From CAYQEC01 sp964416425 (GTDB taxonomy: Bacteria > Actinomycetota > Acidimicrobiia > Spongiisociales > UBA5794), in contig CAYQEC010000001.1 of assembly GCA_964416425.1 (NCBI GenBank), forward strand, positions 62,001 to 126,000: a stretch of DNA of 64,000 nucleotides, written 5' to 3'. Shown piece after piece: positions 26,850-35,777 of the stretch. Made by a program: the position numbers and the translations under genes. The notes under the pieces were generated by a model. It saw only the letters and a program-made list of their open reading frames with translations. It did not search any database and had not been told where the DNA came from. Within the stretch, counting starts at the first letter, position 1; each line of letters opens with the position of its first letter.

Positions 26850-28510
26850 CGCTCCGCGGCCGCCAGCGACTCGCGGGCGTGATAGGAGGACCGAACCAGC
26901 GGGCCCGCTTCGACGTGGCCCAGCCCGAGCCGGGCCCCCTCGGCCCGGTAGCGGGCGAACTCGTCGGGATGGACGTAGCGGTGGATGGGACGGTGGCGGG
27001 GGGTGGGCCGCAGGTACTGGCCGATCGTGACGATGTCGACACCGACCGCCCGCAGGTCGGCGAGGGCCCCCCGCACCTCGTCCTCGGTCTCGCCCATCCC
27101 CACGATCAGCCCCGACTTGACGGTGCCGGACGGGTTGTGCCACTTGGCGCGGGCGAGCAGCGCCAGCGAACGGCCGTAGCTGGCGGCGGTGCGGATCTCC
27201 CGCTGCAGCCGGAGCACGGTCTCGGTGTTGTGGTTGAGCACGGACGGCTTTTCGCCCATAACGACGTCGAGGGCATCGAGGTCGCCTTTGAAATCCGGGA
27301 TGAGGACCTCCACGTCGCATCCGGGCACCTCGGTGCGGATGCGGCGGATGGTCGCGGCGAAGATCTCGGCCCCGCCGTCGGGGAGGTCGTCGCGGTTCAC
27401 CGAGGTGAGCACGGCATGACGGAGCCCCATCGCCGCCACCGCCTCGGCGGCGCGGGCCGGCTCGTCCCGGTCGACCTCGCCGGGGCGGCCGGTGGTGACG
27501 TCACAGAAGGAGCAGGCCCTGGTGCAGCGATTCCCGAGCAGCATCAGGGTCCCGGTGCCCTGCGACCAGCATTCGTAGATGTTGGGGCAACCCGCCTCGA
27601 CGCAGACGGTGTTGAGGTCGAGGTCGCTCACCAGCCGCTCCAGATCGTGGTACCCGCGGCTGGCGGTGTCGGCCCGCACCCGCATCCACTCGGGCCGGGG
27701 TGGCTCCCCGGGGAGCACACCGTTGATGGCGATCGGGGTCGCCTCCCTCCCCTGCGGGCTGAACACCCCGGCGGCGACCATACGATCGACGTCAAAACTG
27801 CGCCGGGCTCCCGGTGCGAAGGCACCGAGCTGGGTCTCGGCCGCGGCGAAGCCGAAGGTGGCGGCGACGTGCGGCAACAAGGCCGCGACGGTCTCCTCCA
27901 GGCTGACGGATCGGCCGAGCAGGGCGCGCAACGAGGTGACGGGACGCCCCGCGATGCCGCAGGGCACGATGTTGCGGAAGTACTCCATGGCCGGATCGAC
28001 GTTGAGGGCGAAGCCATGCATCGACACGCCGCGTCCCACCCGCACCCCGATGGCGGCGATCTTGCCGGCGTCGGTCCATACCCCGGTGAAGCCGGGCTCG
28101 GCCCACGCTGCGACCCCGAGGTCGGCGAGGGTGGCGATCAGCATCTGCTCGATGCGCCGGACGTGGCCCACCATGTCGAACCCACCGGTGAGGGCGGGGA
28201 CCGCGAAGATCGGGTAGCCGACGAGCTGGCCCGGGCCGTGGTAGGTGATGTCGCCGCCCCGATCCACGTGGTGCAGTTCGGCCCCGATGGCGTCGAGCAG
28301 CTCGGGGGCGACCAGCAGGTTGGATCCGTCGCCGTTGCGGCCCACCGTGTAGGTGTGGGGATGCTCCAGCAACAGCAGGTAGTCCGCCGCGCTGCGGCCA
28401 CCGACCCTGCCTTCCCAGATCGCCCGCTGCAGATCCCACGCCTCGCGGTACGGGAGGCGGCCCAACCACCTGATCCGCACGGTATCCCCGGAGGGAACCG
28501 CCAGGGTCAC
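26846..28510 (-). CDS. lipBA: LipB-LipA fusion: octanoyltransferase plus lipoyl synthase
   Basis: 554 residues from GTG 28510. The first 210 are a complete octanoyltransferase: RGGDITYHGPGQ (about 80), Lys in GKIAAIG (about 149) and acyl-binding Cys in IVPCGIAG (about 183). After a linker of about 50 residues the rest is a complete lipoyl synthase: auxiliary cluster CVEAGCPNIYEC (about 302), radical SAM cluster CTRACSFC (about 328) and C-terminal RSSY (about 539). One chain could load octanoate on E2 and then insert both sulfurs. It is coupled by GTGA to the E2 gene upstream and by ATGA to the peptidase downstream. The two enzymes are normally separate; there is no stop or start between them here. 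Confidence 0.93.
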   Translation of the reverse strand: MTLAVPSGDTVRIRWLGRLPYREAWDLQRAIWEGRVGGRSAADYLLLLEHPHTYTVGRNGDGSNLLVAPELLDAIGAELHHVDRGGDITYHGPGQLVGYPIFAVPALTGGFDMVGHVRRIEQMLIATLADLGVAAWAEPGFTGVWTDAGKIAAIGVRVGRGVSMHGFALNVDPAMEYFRNIVPCGIAGRPVTSLRALLGRSVSLEETVAALLPHVAATFGFAAAETQLGAFAPGARRSFDVDRMVAAGVFSPQGREATPIAINGVLPGEPPRPEWMRVRADTASRGYHDLERLVSDLDLNTVCVEAGCPNIYECWSQGTGTLMLLGNRCTRACSFCDVTTGRPGEVDRDEPARAAEAVAAMGLRHAVLTSVNRDDLPDGGAEIFAATIRRIRTEVPGCDVEVLIPDFKGDLDALDVVMGEKPSVLNHNTETVLRLQREIRTAASYGRSLALLARAKWHNPSGTVKSGLIVGMGETEDEVRGALADLRAVGVDIVTIGQYLRPTPRHRPIHRYVHPDEFARYRAEGARLGLGHVEAGPLVRSSYHARESLAAAER

Positions 28511-30103
28511 GTCAACTCCTGCTCCCAATCCCACGATTCGAGGTTCTGCTTGATCCGGCCCAGGAAGAGTGCTGCGGTCGAACCGTCGAAGACCCGGTGA
28601 TCCCAGGTGAGGCCGAGGTAGCCGATGTGCCGGATGGCGATCGTGTCCGTCCCGTCGGGCAAGGTGACCACCGCCGGGCGTTTGGCGACCGTCTCGGTGG
28701 AGAGGATCGCCACGTTCGGGACGTTGATGATCGGCGCCGACATGAACGACCCGAACGGGCCGGGGTTGGTGATGGTGAACGTACTGCCCTGCAGGTCGTC
28801 CAGCTCGAGCTTCCCGGCCCGGGCCTTCTCGGCCAGGGCACGGATGCCGCGGGCCAGGCCCGTCATGCGGAGGCCTTCGGCCCCCCGCAGCGTCATGACG
28901 ACCAGGCCGGTCTGGTTCATGTCGACCGCGATGCCGAGCTCCACTCCCTGGTGAAACACCTGGGTGCCTTCCTCCAGGTTGAAGGCGGAGTTGACCACCG
29001 GGTAGGCGGCAAGGGCGTCGATCGTCGCCCGGGCGATGAACGGCAGGTAGGTGAGGGAGAACCCCTCATGTTGCTTCCAGGCGGCACGGTGGGCCTGGCG
29101 CACCTGCTCGACCGGGGTGTAATCGACCTCGACGGAGGTCCACACGTGGGCGGCGGTGCGCTTGGCGTTGACCATGTTCTCGGCGATGACCCGCCGTAGC
29201 CGGGGGATCTCCTCCTCCCGAGCTCCGACCTCGGATGCCGGCACCACCGGCGGGGCGGAGGCGGCCGCGGCGGCGGACGGCGCCGGCGGCGGGGCCGTCG
29301 GCGGCGGGGCCGGGGCTCCGGACGGCTCGAAGGTGACGGTGGCCGTGGGGGCGGTGCCAGGGGCGGGAGGTGCCGCCGGTGCCAGCGGTGGTACCGCGCC
29401 GGCGCCGGCGCGGGCGACCCCGGCGTCGATGAGGGTCATCACGTCCTTGCGGGTGATGCGCCCTCCCTCGCCGGTCCCGGCCACCAGGTTGAGGTCGATC
29501 CCATGCTCGGCGGCGAGCCGGCGCACCACCGGGGACAGCACCGTGCGGCGCGGGGAGTCGGGGGTGGCCTCGGGCAGCGGGGCGGCAGTGGCCGCCGGCG
29601 TGGTCGCCGCCGGTTCTGGTGCGGCAGGCGCCGGTGCCGCCTCTGCAGCCGGAACCTCCACAGCCGGAACCTCCACAGCCGGAACCTCCACAGCCGGAAC
29701 CTCCACAGCCGGAACNNNNNNNNNNNNNNNNNNNNNNNNNNNNNNNNNNNNNNNNNNNNNNNNNNNNNNNNNNNNNNNNNNNNNNNNNNNNNNNNNNNNN
29801 NNNNNNNNNNNNNNNCTCCACAGCCGGAGCCTCCACAGCGGGAGCCTCCGCGACGGGAGCCTCGTCGGCCGACGCGATCACCGCCAGCGGGGTGCCCACC
29901 GTCACGGTCTCGCCCTCGGCGACCAGGATCTCCTGGACGACTCCGGCGGCGGGGGAGGGCACCTCGGTGTCGACCTTGTCGGTCGAGATCTCGAGAAGCA
30001 CCTCGTCGACTTCGACGGTGTCACCGGGCTGCTTGGCCCAACTGAGGATGGTGCCCTCAGTGATGGTCTCACCGAGTTGGGGCATCGTGACCGTTACGGC
30101 CAT
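28507..30103 (-). CDS. Dihydrolipoamide acyltransferase E2 of a 2-oxo acid dehydrogenase, interrupted by a sequence gap
   Basis: N-terminal lipoyl domain from ATG 30103 with the lipoylated Lys in STDKVDTEVPSP, then a repetitive Pro-Ala-Val-Glu linker broken by 100 N. After the gap: more linker, a subunit-binding domain (LSPVVRRLAAEHGIDL to RITRKDV) and the acyltransferase domain ending with the catalytic DHRVFDG. Codon boundaries on both flanks require a true gap length divisible by three, so 100 is a placeholder. It forms the core of pyruvate, 2-oxoglutarate or branched-chain dehydrogenase; no E1 gene is present to decide. It lies 52 bases after lpdA and overlaps lipBA by four. Confidence 0.9.
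29641..29715 (-). repeat. 15-bp tandem repeats, left flank of the gap
   Basis: Four perfect copies and one copy with two mismatches of CTCCACAGCCGGAAC (plus strand) run straight into the Ns. On the coding strand each unit specifies Val-Pro-Ala-Val-Glu in the E2 linker. The repeat is the evident cause of the assembly break. Confidence 0.95.
29716..29815. other. Assembly gap, exactly 100 N
   Basis: A run of exactly 100 N, the usual placeholder for a scaffold gap of unknown length. It lies inside the E2 linker, between tandem repeats. Confidence 0.98.
29816..29860 (-). repeat. 15-bp tandem repeats, right flank of the gap, diverged
   Basis: Three diverged 15-bp units (ending GGAGC rather than GGAAC), coding Ala-Pro-Ala-Val-Glu and variants. 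Two related unit types on either side of the gap show that the array is longer than what is assembled. Confidence 0.9.
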
Positions 30104-30155
30104 GGGTGCGCTCTCCTTCTGGTCTCTCCCAAACCTACCCGCGGTTCGCCGGGCA

Positions 30156-31529
30156 TCAGTGCAGGGCCCGTCCCGCCGAGGCGAGCAAGGTCTCCCCGAT
30201 GGCTTCGGCGATCGTCGGGTGGGCGTGGATGAAGGCGGCCGCTTCGGCGGGAAGCGCCTCCCACGCCACGGCGTACATCAACTCGTGAATCAGCTCGCCG
30301 GCCACCGGGCCCACCACGGTCGCACCGAGGATCGGGCCACCCTTCTCGGCGACCACCTTCACGATCCCGTCGGTGTGGCCCACGATGATGGCCCGCCCCA
30401 CCCCTCGCATCCCGTGGGTGGTGACCTCGACGTCGAAGCCGGCCTCGCGGGCCCGGGCCTCGGTGAGGCCCACGCTCGCCACCTCCGGATGGGTGTAGAC
30501 CACCAGCGGGATGGCACGATGGTCGACCGGGGCGGGCGACCCGGTGGCGATGTAGGTGACGGCGGCGATGGCCTCGGCGAAGGCGGCATGGGCGAGCTGC
30601 TGCGTGCCGGCGACGATGTCGCCCACCGCGAAGATCCCGGGCTCGCCGGTCTCCATGGTGGCAGGGTCGACGACCACGAAGCCGCGGTCGATCTGCACGT
30701 TGGTGGTCTCGAGCCCGACCCCGTCGGTCAACGGGGCCCGACCCACCGCCACCAGCACGACGTCGACCTCGACCGAGTCGTCACCGAAGGGAACCACCAC
30801 GCTGTCGTCGCGTTTCTGGGGGCGATCGACCGTCACCCCGGTCTCGACGACGACGCCCTTCTCCTTGAGGGCGCGCTGCAGGATCTTGGCGGCCTCCGGC
30901 TCCAGGCCGGGCACCACCTGGTCCATGACCTCGAAGAGGTGGACGCTGGCGCCGGTCTCTGAGAGCACCGCGGCGAACTCACACCCGATGGCGCCGGCAC
31001 CGACGATGGCGACCCGATCGGGCCGCTGCTCCCAGTCGAGCGCCTCGTTGCTCGACACGACGAGCCGGCCGTCGAAGTCGTACCCGGGAATCGTGCGGGG
31101 CACCGAGCCCATGGCGAGGATGACGTGCTGCGCCTCGAGTTGCCGTGTCTCGCCGGCGTCGGAGACGACCGACACGCCGCCGGCGGCGAGCTTGCCCACC
31201 CCGGAGATCACGTCGACGCCGCGGGACTTCAGCAGACTCTGCAGCCCGCGCACCAACCCGCCCACCACCTCGTTCTTGCGCCGCAGCGCCGCCGACCAGT
31301 CGAGGGTCGGCTCGGCGACATTCACCCCGAAGGTGGCGGCCTCCCGCACCGTGGAGAGAACTTCGGCGGTCTGCAGCCAGGCCTTGGCGGGGATGCAGCC
31401 GCGCAACAGGCAGGTCCCGCCGACGGTGTCCTTCTCGACCAGCGCCACGTCGAGACCGAAGTTGTGCGCGTAGAGGGCGGCGGCGTAGCCGCCCGGTCCG
31501 CCCCCGATGATGACGACGTCGTACACCAT
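30156..31529 (-). CDS. lpdA: Dihydrolipoyl dehydrogenase (E3)
   Basis: 457 residues from ATG 31529; GGAGG sits only one base before it, so the next codon (GTG) may be the true start. FAD motif GGGPGGYAAA, redox disulfide GGTCLLRGCIPAK (about 35-47), NAD motif GAGAIGCEFA and the C-terminal active-site HPTIAEA with its His are all present. It reoxidises dihydrolipoyl E2 with NAD. It heads the minus-strand run lpdA-E2-lipBA-M24-tkt. Confidence 0.95.
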   Translation of the reverse strand: MVYDVVIIGGGPGGYAAALYAHNFGLDVALVEKDTVGGTCLLRGCIPAKAWLQTAEVLSTVREAATFGVNVAEPTLDWSAALRRKNEVVGGLVRGLQSLLKSRGVDVISGVGKLAAGGVSVVSDAGETRQLEAQHVILAMGSVPRTIPGYDFDGRLVVSSNEALDWEQRPDRVAIVGAGAIGCEFAAVLSETGASVHLFEVMDQVVPGLEPEAAKILQRALKEKGVVVETGVTVDRPQKRDDSVVVPFGDDSVEVDVVLVAVGRAPLTDGVGLETTNVQIDRGFVVVDPATMETGEPGIFAVGDIVAGTQQLAHAAFAEAIAAVTYIATGSPAPVDHRAIPLVVYTHPEVASVGLTEARAREAGFDVEVTTHGMRGVGRAIIVGHTDGIVKVVAEKGGPILGATVVGPVAGELIHELMYAVAWEALPAEAAAFIHAHPTIAEAIGETLLASAGRALH

Positions 31530-31653
31530 GCCTCCGGGTTGCCGTCGAGAAAGGCCTTCACGGCCGAGGTTAGCGCGCCCGGGTCCCACGGTTCCCGGGC
31601 TCGCTGCGGCGCCGGATGCACGACACAACCCGGGCTACGCTGCCTCCCGGACC

Positions 31654-31740
31654 ATGCAGACCCGCTACCTCCTGCTCGCCGCCCTCATCACCGGCCTCGC
31701 CATCCTGGTGGCGGCCGCGGTCTGGTTCGCCCGCCTCTGA
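31654..31740 (+). CDS. 28-residue single-helix membrane peptide
   Basis: ATG 31654 to TGA 31740. After the basic start MQTRY comes one hydrophobic helix of about 20 residues ending VWFARL, the look of a small inner-membrane protein with its N-terminus inside. A TACGCT -10-like hexamer lies 12 bases upstream; the ribosome-binding site is weak. It sits alone in the gap between divergent lpdA and the gene at 31763, starting 22 bases before the latter. Size makes the call uncertain, but the sequence is not a shadow of any other gene. Confidence 0.5.
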   Translation: MQTRYLLLAALITGLAILVAAAVWFARL

Positions 31741-31750
31741 GACCGCCCCG

Positions 31751-31756
31751 TAGACT
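31751..31756 (+). promoter_or_regulatory. -10 element of a probable leaderless promoter for the gene at 31763
   Basis: TAGACT lies six bases before the ATG at 31763, with no Shine-Dalgarno sequence between. Confidence 0.5.
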
Positions 31757-31762
31757 CGGCCC

Positions 31763-32143
31763 ATGCTGCCGGTCCCTCTCCCCGATCTTCGTGCCCTGGT
31801 GTCCGGAGCGACCGTGGTGGCGTTCGTGCCGCGTGGCTCCGTCTCCGCGGGAGACGAGGTGATCCTGCACCCGGCAGGGCCCCGGCCACCCTCGGCCCTC
31901 CAACCCGCCTACCGGGGCTGGGCCGAGGCCCCACCCCCCGACGGGGAGTGGTCCGCCGTCGTCGTCTCGGTCGACCCGGCGGGGATGATCGACGGGAGGG
32001 ACCGATCCGCCGCCCACATCCTGGAGGAGGTCCCCGACGGCGACCTCCTGGTGCTACGGGTCTACGGGCCGGAGGGCCCGGCGCTCGGTGACGAGGCGTT
32101 CGCGGCGCAGCGCCGTGCGGTCGAGGGTGCCCTCGAGTCGTGA
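31763..32143 (+). CDS. Uncharacterised small protein, PUA/ASCH-like appearance
   Basis: 126 residues, soluble. The first half has the pattern of a PUA or ASCH beta-barrel (ATVVAFVPRG, then VSAGDEVILHPAG), and RGWAEAPPPDGEWSAVVVSVDP follows; this likeness is weak and from inspection only. The C-terminus is an acidic helix. No catalytic residues are recognised. Its TGA overlaps the GTG of the hydrolase gene by four bases (GTGA), so the two are translated together and may share a role. Confidence 0.55.
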   Translation: MLPVPLPDLRALVSGATVVAFVPRGSVSAGDEVILHPAGPRPPSALQPAYRGWAEAPPPDGEWSAVVVSVDPAGMIDGRDRSAAHILEEVPDGDLLVLRVYGPEGPALGDEAFAAQRRAVEGALES

Positions 32144-32784
32144 CGACGATTCCGGGACCACCCGGCATCCAGCTCGAGACCCGCTGGGACACGGCGGACG
32201 AACTGACCCGCGTCGCGGTGCTGTGCCATCCCCATCCCCTCGCCGAAGGGTCGATGCGGGCGCCGCTCATGGCCGCCATTACCCGTTCCCTGGTGCGGCG
32301 GGGTTTCGCCGTGCTGCGCTTCAACTTCCGCGGGGTCGGGCTCTCCACCGGCCGCCACGACTACGGGATCGGCGAGCTCGACGACGTCGCGGCGGCGACC
32401 GCCCATGCCGAGACGCGCTACCCCGATCTCCCGTGGGGCATCGCCGGCTGGTCGTTCGGCGGCACCGTCGCCCTGCGTTGGCAGGCACGGGATCGGGCCG
32501 AGATCCCTTACGTCGGCATCGCCCCACCGGTCGTCGGGGAAGGGGCGCTGCGCATGCCCGAGCCCGGATCCCTCCACCCCACCCCTCGCTCCTTCATCGT
32601 CGGTGACCGGGACCAGGTGATCGACGTCGACGCTCTCACCGGCTACGCCGCCGCCATCGGGGCGCCCGTCCACCTCCTGGAGGGGAGCGATCACTTCTTC
32701 CACCACCGGGAGGCGGAGGTGGCCCGCCTCGTCGCCGCCGGGCTCGGGGCCGACGTGAACGACGAGGAGCCGGAACAGGGCTGA
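32140..32784 (+). CDS. Alpha/beta hydrolase
   Basis: 214 residues from GTG. The serine-hydrolase triad is visible: nucleophile in GWSFGG (about 107), Asp in VGDRDQVID, His in GSDHFFHH near the end; the HPHPLAEGSM loop forms the oxyanion hole, and FNFRGVGLS follows. This matches the short dienelactone-hydrolase-like group of cytoplasmic alpha/beta hydrolases, for which a thioesterase or esterase role is usual. Substrate unknown. Coupled to the small gene before it. Confidence 0.85.
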   Translation: MTTIPGPPGIQLETRWDTADELTRVAVLCHPHPLAEGSMRAPLMAAITRSLVRRGFAVLRFNFRGVGLSTGRHDYGIGELDDVAAATAHAETRYPDLPWGIAGWSFGGTVALRWQARDRAEIPYVGIAPPVVGEGALRMPEPGSLHPTPRSFIVGDRDQVIDVDALTGYAAAIGAPVHLLEGSDHFFHHREAEVARLVAAGLGADVNDEEPEQG

Positions 32785-32831
32785 GGAACTGCCGCGGCAC
32801 CCGCCCGGCGGCGGGGCAGGCGGCCCGGCCG

Positions 32832-33689
32832 TCACGTGGCGGCGGAACCGCCCTCGATCAGCCGAAGAGCGTTGTCGTGGAGCACCGCCCGGCTCAGTTC
32901 GTCCGGCAGCCCGAGCGAATCCCATTCCGCCAGCCAGGCATCGGGCGACTCGAAGGGGAAATCACTCCCGAAGTGGACCCGGCCCGCCAGCGGGCCCCGG
33001 ATCTGGGCCAGCAGCTCGGGACCCATCGTCTTCGGCGACTGCCCGGCGAGGCAGAGGTGCACGTTCCGCTTGTGGGAGGCGACGGCGATCGCCTCGTCCC
33101 GCCACAAGAGGCCGAAGTGGGAGAGCACGATCCGCAAGTTGGGGAAGCGGGCAGCCACCTCGTCGAGGTGGAGCGGCCGGGCGGGGTCGAGCACGATCCC
33201 CGAACCACCGGGGGAATCAGCCCCGAGGCGAGTGAAACCGGTGTGGATCAGGCACACGAGATCGTGCTCGGCGGCGGTCTCCCAGATGGGGGCGACCATC
33301 CGGGCCGAGGGCAGGAATCCCTGGGCCGCCGGGTGGAAGCTCAACCCGGCCAGGCCGAGCCGGGCGGTGTCGTGCACCCGGGCGACCGCCTCGGCTCCCA
33401 GGCTCGGATCCACCGAACCGAATCCCCAGAAGACATCCGGGGCGACAGCCACGATCGCGGCCACGTCCTCGCTGGAGAACGCCCGCTGCCGTGTCACCGA
33501 CTCCGAGTTCCATCCGAGCAGCAGCGCCTTGCCGTCCCGCTCCCGGTAGAACTCGGCGAGAGCCTCGGGTGTCATCGGATCGAGGGCCGACCCGAGGTAG
33601 GCACGCAGGTCGTCGAGGTAAGGCGCGAGCGGCCCGTCGAGGAATTCCGGGACGGGCGGGTGCACGTGGGCGTCGATGAATCGCGTCAC
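32832..33689 (-). CDS. Amidohydrolase-2 family metal-dependent hydrolase/decarboxylase
   Basis: 285 residues from GTG 33689. The metal-binding set of the family is present: HVHP at the N-terminus, His in IHTGF, His in LSHFG and Asp in FGSDFPFE. Members act as decarboxylases or lactone/amide hydrolases on aromatic or sugar-derived compounds, usually in catabolic clusters; no such cluster is adjacent, so the substrate is open. The GTG overlaps the TGA of the small gene upstream by four bases. Confidence 0.83.
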   Translation of the reverse strand: MTRFIDAHVHPPVPEFLDGPLAPYLDDLRAYLGSALDPMTPEALAEFYRERDGKALLLGWNSESVTRQRAFSSEDVAAIVAVAPDVFWGFGSVDPSLGAEAVARVHDTARLGLAGLSFHPAAQGFLPSARMVAPIWETAAEHDLVCLIHTGFTRLGADSPGGSGIVLDPARPLHLDEVAARFPNLRIVLSHFGLLWRDEAIAVASHKRNVHLCLAGQSPKTMGPELLAQIRGPLAGRVHFGSDFPFESPDAWLAEWDSLGLPDELSRAVLHDNALRLIEGGSAAT

Positions 33690-33889
33690 CGGGGACGGAA
33701 CCCGCGATTGCGCGCCTCGGCGAGCGTGTCCGGCCCGAACGCCTGCAGCAGGTTGGCCCCCACCAGGTCCTCGGCTGTGACACGGTGCTCCAGCACGGCG
33801 AACGCGTCGGCATCGTCGCAGTCGTAGACGACCATGTCGTCCCGCGTGCCGACAAAACGGTGATCCTCGAATCGGCGGATCCGGCTCAT
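33686..33889 (-). CDS. Conserved-looking 67-residue protein coupled to the amidohydrolase
   Basis: ATG 33889 with a GGAGAGG site a few bases upstream. A small acidic protein (MVVYDCDDADAFAVLEH in the middle, then a helix and NRGFRP). There is no membrane segment or known motif. The good ribosome-binding site and the four-base overlap with the amidohydrolase start argue that it is real and acts with that enzyme. Confidence 0.65.
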   Translation of the reverse strand: MSRIRRFEDHRFVGTRDDMVVYDCDDADAFAVLEHRVTAEDLVGANLLQAFGPDTLAEARNRGFRPR

Positions 33890-33998
33890 TGACCTCTCCG
33901 GCGCTGCCTCCGATTCGCCAAGATACCCGGAGCGGCCCGGCAAAGGTAGTCGGGCCGTCCGCTCATCCGATCCGGGCCTCGCCGATCGAGACCGCGGC

Positions 33999-35096
33999 CT
34001 AGGCGTAGCGGGCGCGATCGGCCTGCCGCTCCCAGTACTCGCCGATGAGGTAGGCGACGGCCTTGAGCATCGACCGCTCCTGGACATCGTCCATTCTGCG
34101 CCGCTCCAGCTCGGTGAAGGCGACGTGGCCGGCCCAGGCACCGTGGACGAAGATCGGCACGTCCAGCTCGAGCAGCACCCCGGCCTCATCGTAGAGCTGC
34201 CGGGCCGGGCCGGTGAGGACGTCACGCCGGATCACGCACTCCCGACCGTGGGCCAGGATGTGGCGCTTCTCGTCGAACCAGGCCCACGGGACCAGCTCAC
34301 GTTGCCGATTGCCGTCGTGGTCAGGGTCCGTCACGTGGACCTCCGCCACCAGCCGCATCGAGGACCCGAGCCGGAAGTCGTCCACGTTGCGGCGCACCAC
34401 CACCGAGCGGGCCCCGGTGGCCGGGAGCAACGCCGCGATGGCGTCGTCGATCGTGCCGCGGCCGCCGAGCATCGACTCGGAACAGGTCTCGAGCGCATGC
34501 TCCATCGAGCCTTTGCGGGCCCGGTGCCGCTCGCGGGCGTGGTGGGCGACGATGCCGAAAACCCCGGCGAGCCCCAGCAGCGCCAACGACCCGCCCAGAA
34601 TCAACGTGGCGGGACCTTCCCGGCCGCCGGGCCCGCGCACCGCGAGGTAGACCGCCAGGGCGACCCCCCCGGTCGACACCGCGGCGACAAAGCGCACCGC
34701 CTTGGCGAGCGGGAGCCGCAGGAACCCGACAGCGACGAGCAGGGCCCAGGGCCCGAGGAGCGACCAGAGCGGCGGTGCCACCGCCACCAGGGCGGCGAGC
34801 ATGAGCACCGCGTCACGGCTGAGGCCGGTGAAGGCCACCGCCGATTTCGAGTAGAGCGCGTCACTGAGGCTGAGCACCGCAGCGAGCACCACCCCGAGCC
34901 CGACCCGGATGCCGATCGAATCCGACCACACCGCGCCGAGGGCGACCGCCCCCACTCCGCCGAGCACGCGCAGGCGGCGAAACCACCGCTCCCCGGGGTC
35001 GCGGATGCCGAACATCATGAACTCGGCAGTCGGATCCGCCCCGTAGCCCTGCTCTCTTCTCGCCACACCGATTGGGGCCGACCATCGGCTTGACAT
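33999..35096 (-). CDS. Membrane protein with cytoplasmic GAF-like sensor domain
   Basis: 365 residues from ATG 35096 with GGGGGA seven bases upstream. Six or so membrane helices (about 40-190) are followed by a short linker rich in His/Arg and a soluble domain (about 210-360) with the alpha/beta pattern of a GAF domain, ending VAYLIGEYWERQ. No kinase, GGDEF or EAL output module follows, so the signal must be passed to a separate partner. I do not recognise a named family. The 102 bases between it and the next small gene hold only a possible -10 (TATCTT on the minus strand). Confidence 0.65.
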   Translation of the reverse strand: MSSRWSAPIGVARREQGYGADPTAEFMMFGIRDPGERWFRRLRVLGGVGAVALGAVWSDSIGIRVGLGVVLAAVLSLSDALYSKSAVAFTGLSRDAVLMLAALVAVAPPLWSLLGPWALLVAVGFLRLPLAKAVRFVAAVSTGGVALAVYLAVRGPGGREGPATLILGGSLALLGLAGVFGIVAHHARERHRARKGSMEHALETCSESMLGGRGTIDDAIAALLPATGARSVVVRRNVDDFRLGSSMRLVAEVHVTDPDHDGNRQRELVPWAWFDEKRHILAHGRECVIRRDVLTGPARQLYDEAGVLLELDVPIFVHGAWAGHVAFTELERRRMDDVQERSMLKAVAYLIGEYWERQADRARYA

Positions 35097-35225
35097 GGAG
35101 ATCCCCCTGACGTGGGAATGGTCAACACGTTGTCTTCGGCATCACGGCGCCGGATCTACAGCAGGAAGGTAACGATCCCAGCGAGCCTGGCGACAGCCCG
35201 TCACGGGTGCTCCCCGCCCACGCCT

Positions 35226-35687
35226 TCAGGCTTCCCCGTCACCACCGGGCCCCCGGTCCGGCACCTCGCGAGTCTCTTCCTCGGACGCCGGTTCGGCGAT
35301 GGCGCCGATCGACGCCAGGTACCCGGTCTGGTGCTCGAGCACCTCTCGGATCGCCGCCGGCGGGTAGGTGTGGCCGTGACGAGCGGCCTGCTCCCGGATC
35401 TCGCCGGCAACCTCGGGGCCCCCGATCACGAGCGGCGTCTCGGGACCGTCCTGCGCCACGCGGTGATGCAGGTACTGCATCTCCCACTCCAAGATGCGCC
35501 GCACGTCGTGGCGGGTCAGCAGCTCCCGGCCGGCGTCCGACAGGCGCTCGGTGATGTAGTCGACCGACTGGTCCATCCCGTAGACCACCGCCCGCTCCGG
35601 ACGGCGGCGCCGCTCCTGCCACCAGAAGGCGGCGGCCACGACCCCGAGGAGTGCCAGTAGCCCCAGTGCCAGCAGCGCAGCGCCCAT
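35226..35687 (-). CDS. Single-pass membrane protein of unknown function
   Basis: 153 residues from ATG 35687. An N-terminal helix (about 2-22) anchors a soluble domain that begins after an Arg cluster (WQERRRRPER). The domain is helical (DYITERLSDAGRELLTRHDVRRILEWEMQYL) with a conserved-looking TYPPAAIREVLEHQTGYL. No known catalytic motif is seen. The 129 bases after its stop hold no recognisable feature. It diverges from the DsbB gene with 90 bases between. Confidence 0.65.
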   Translation of the reverse strand: MGAALLALGLLALLGVVAAAFWWQERRRRPERAVVYGMDQSVDYITERLSDAGRELLTRHDVRRILEWEMQYLHHRVAQDGPETPLVIGGPEVAGEIREQAARHGHTYPPAAIREVLEHQTGYLASIGAIAEPASEEETREVPDRGPGGDGEA

Positions 35688-35777
35688 GACGCGATGGTAC
35701 CGGGCAGGCCGCCGGGCCGGACCGCGGCGAGCGCCTTCGAGGACTGATAGCCTGCCCGCTGGCCCCAGGAGAGGACG

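Noticed and set aside
29641..29860. 15-bp direct repeats as a possible CRISPR or integration array
   Set aside because: The units are contiguous without spacers, in frame with the E2 protein and encode a Pro-Ala linker.
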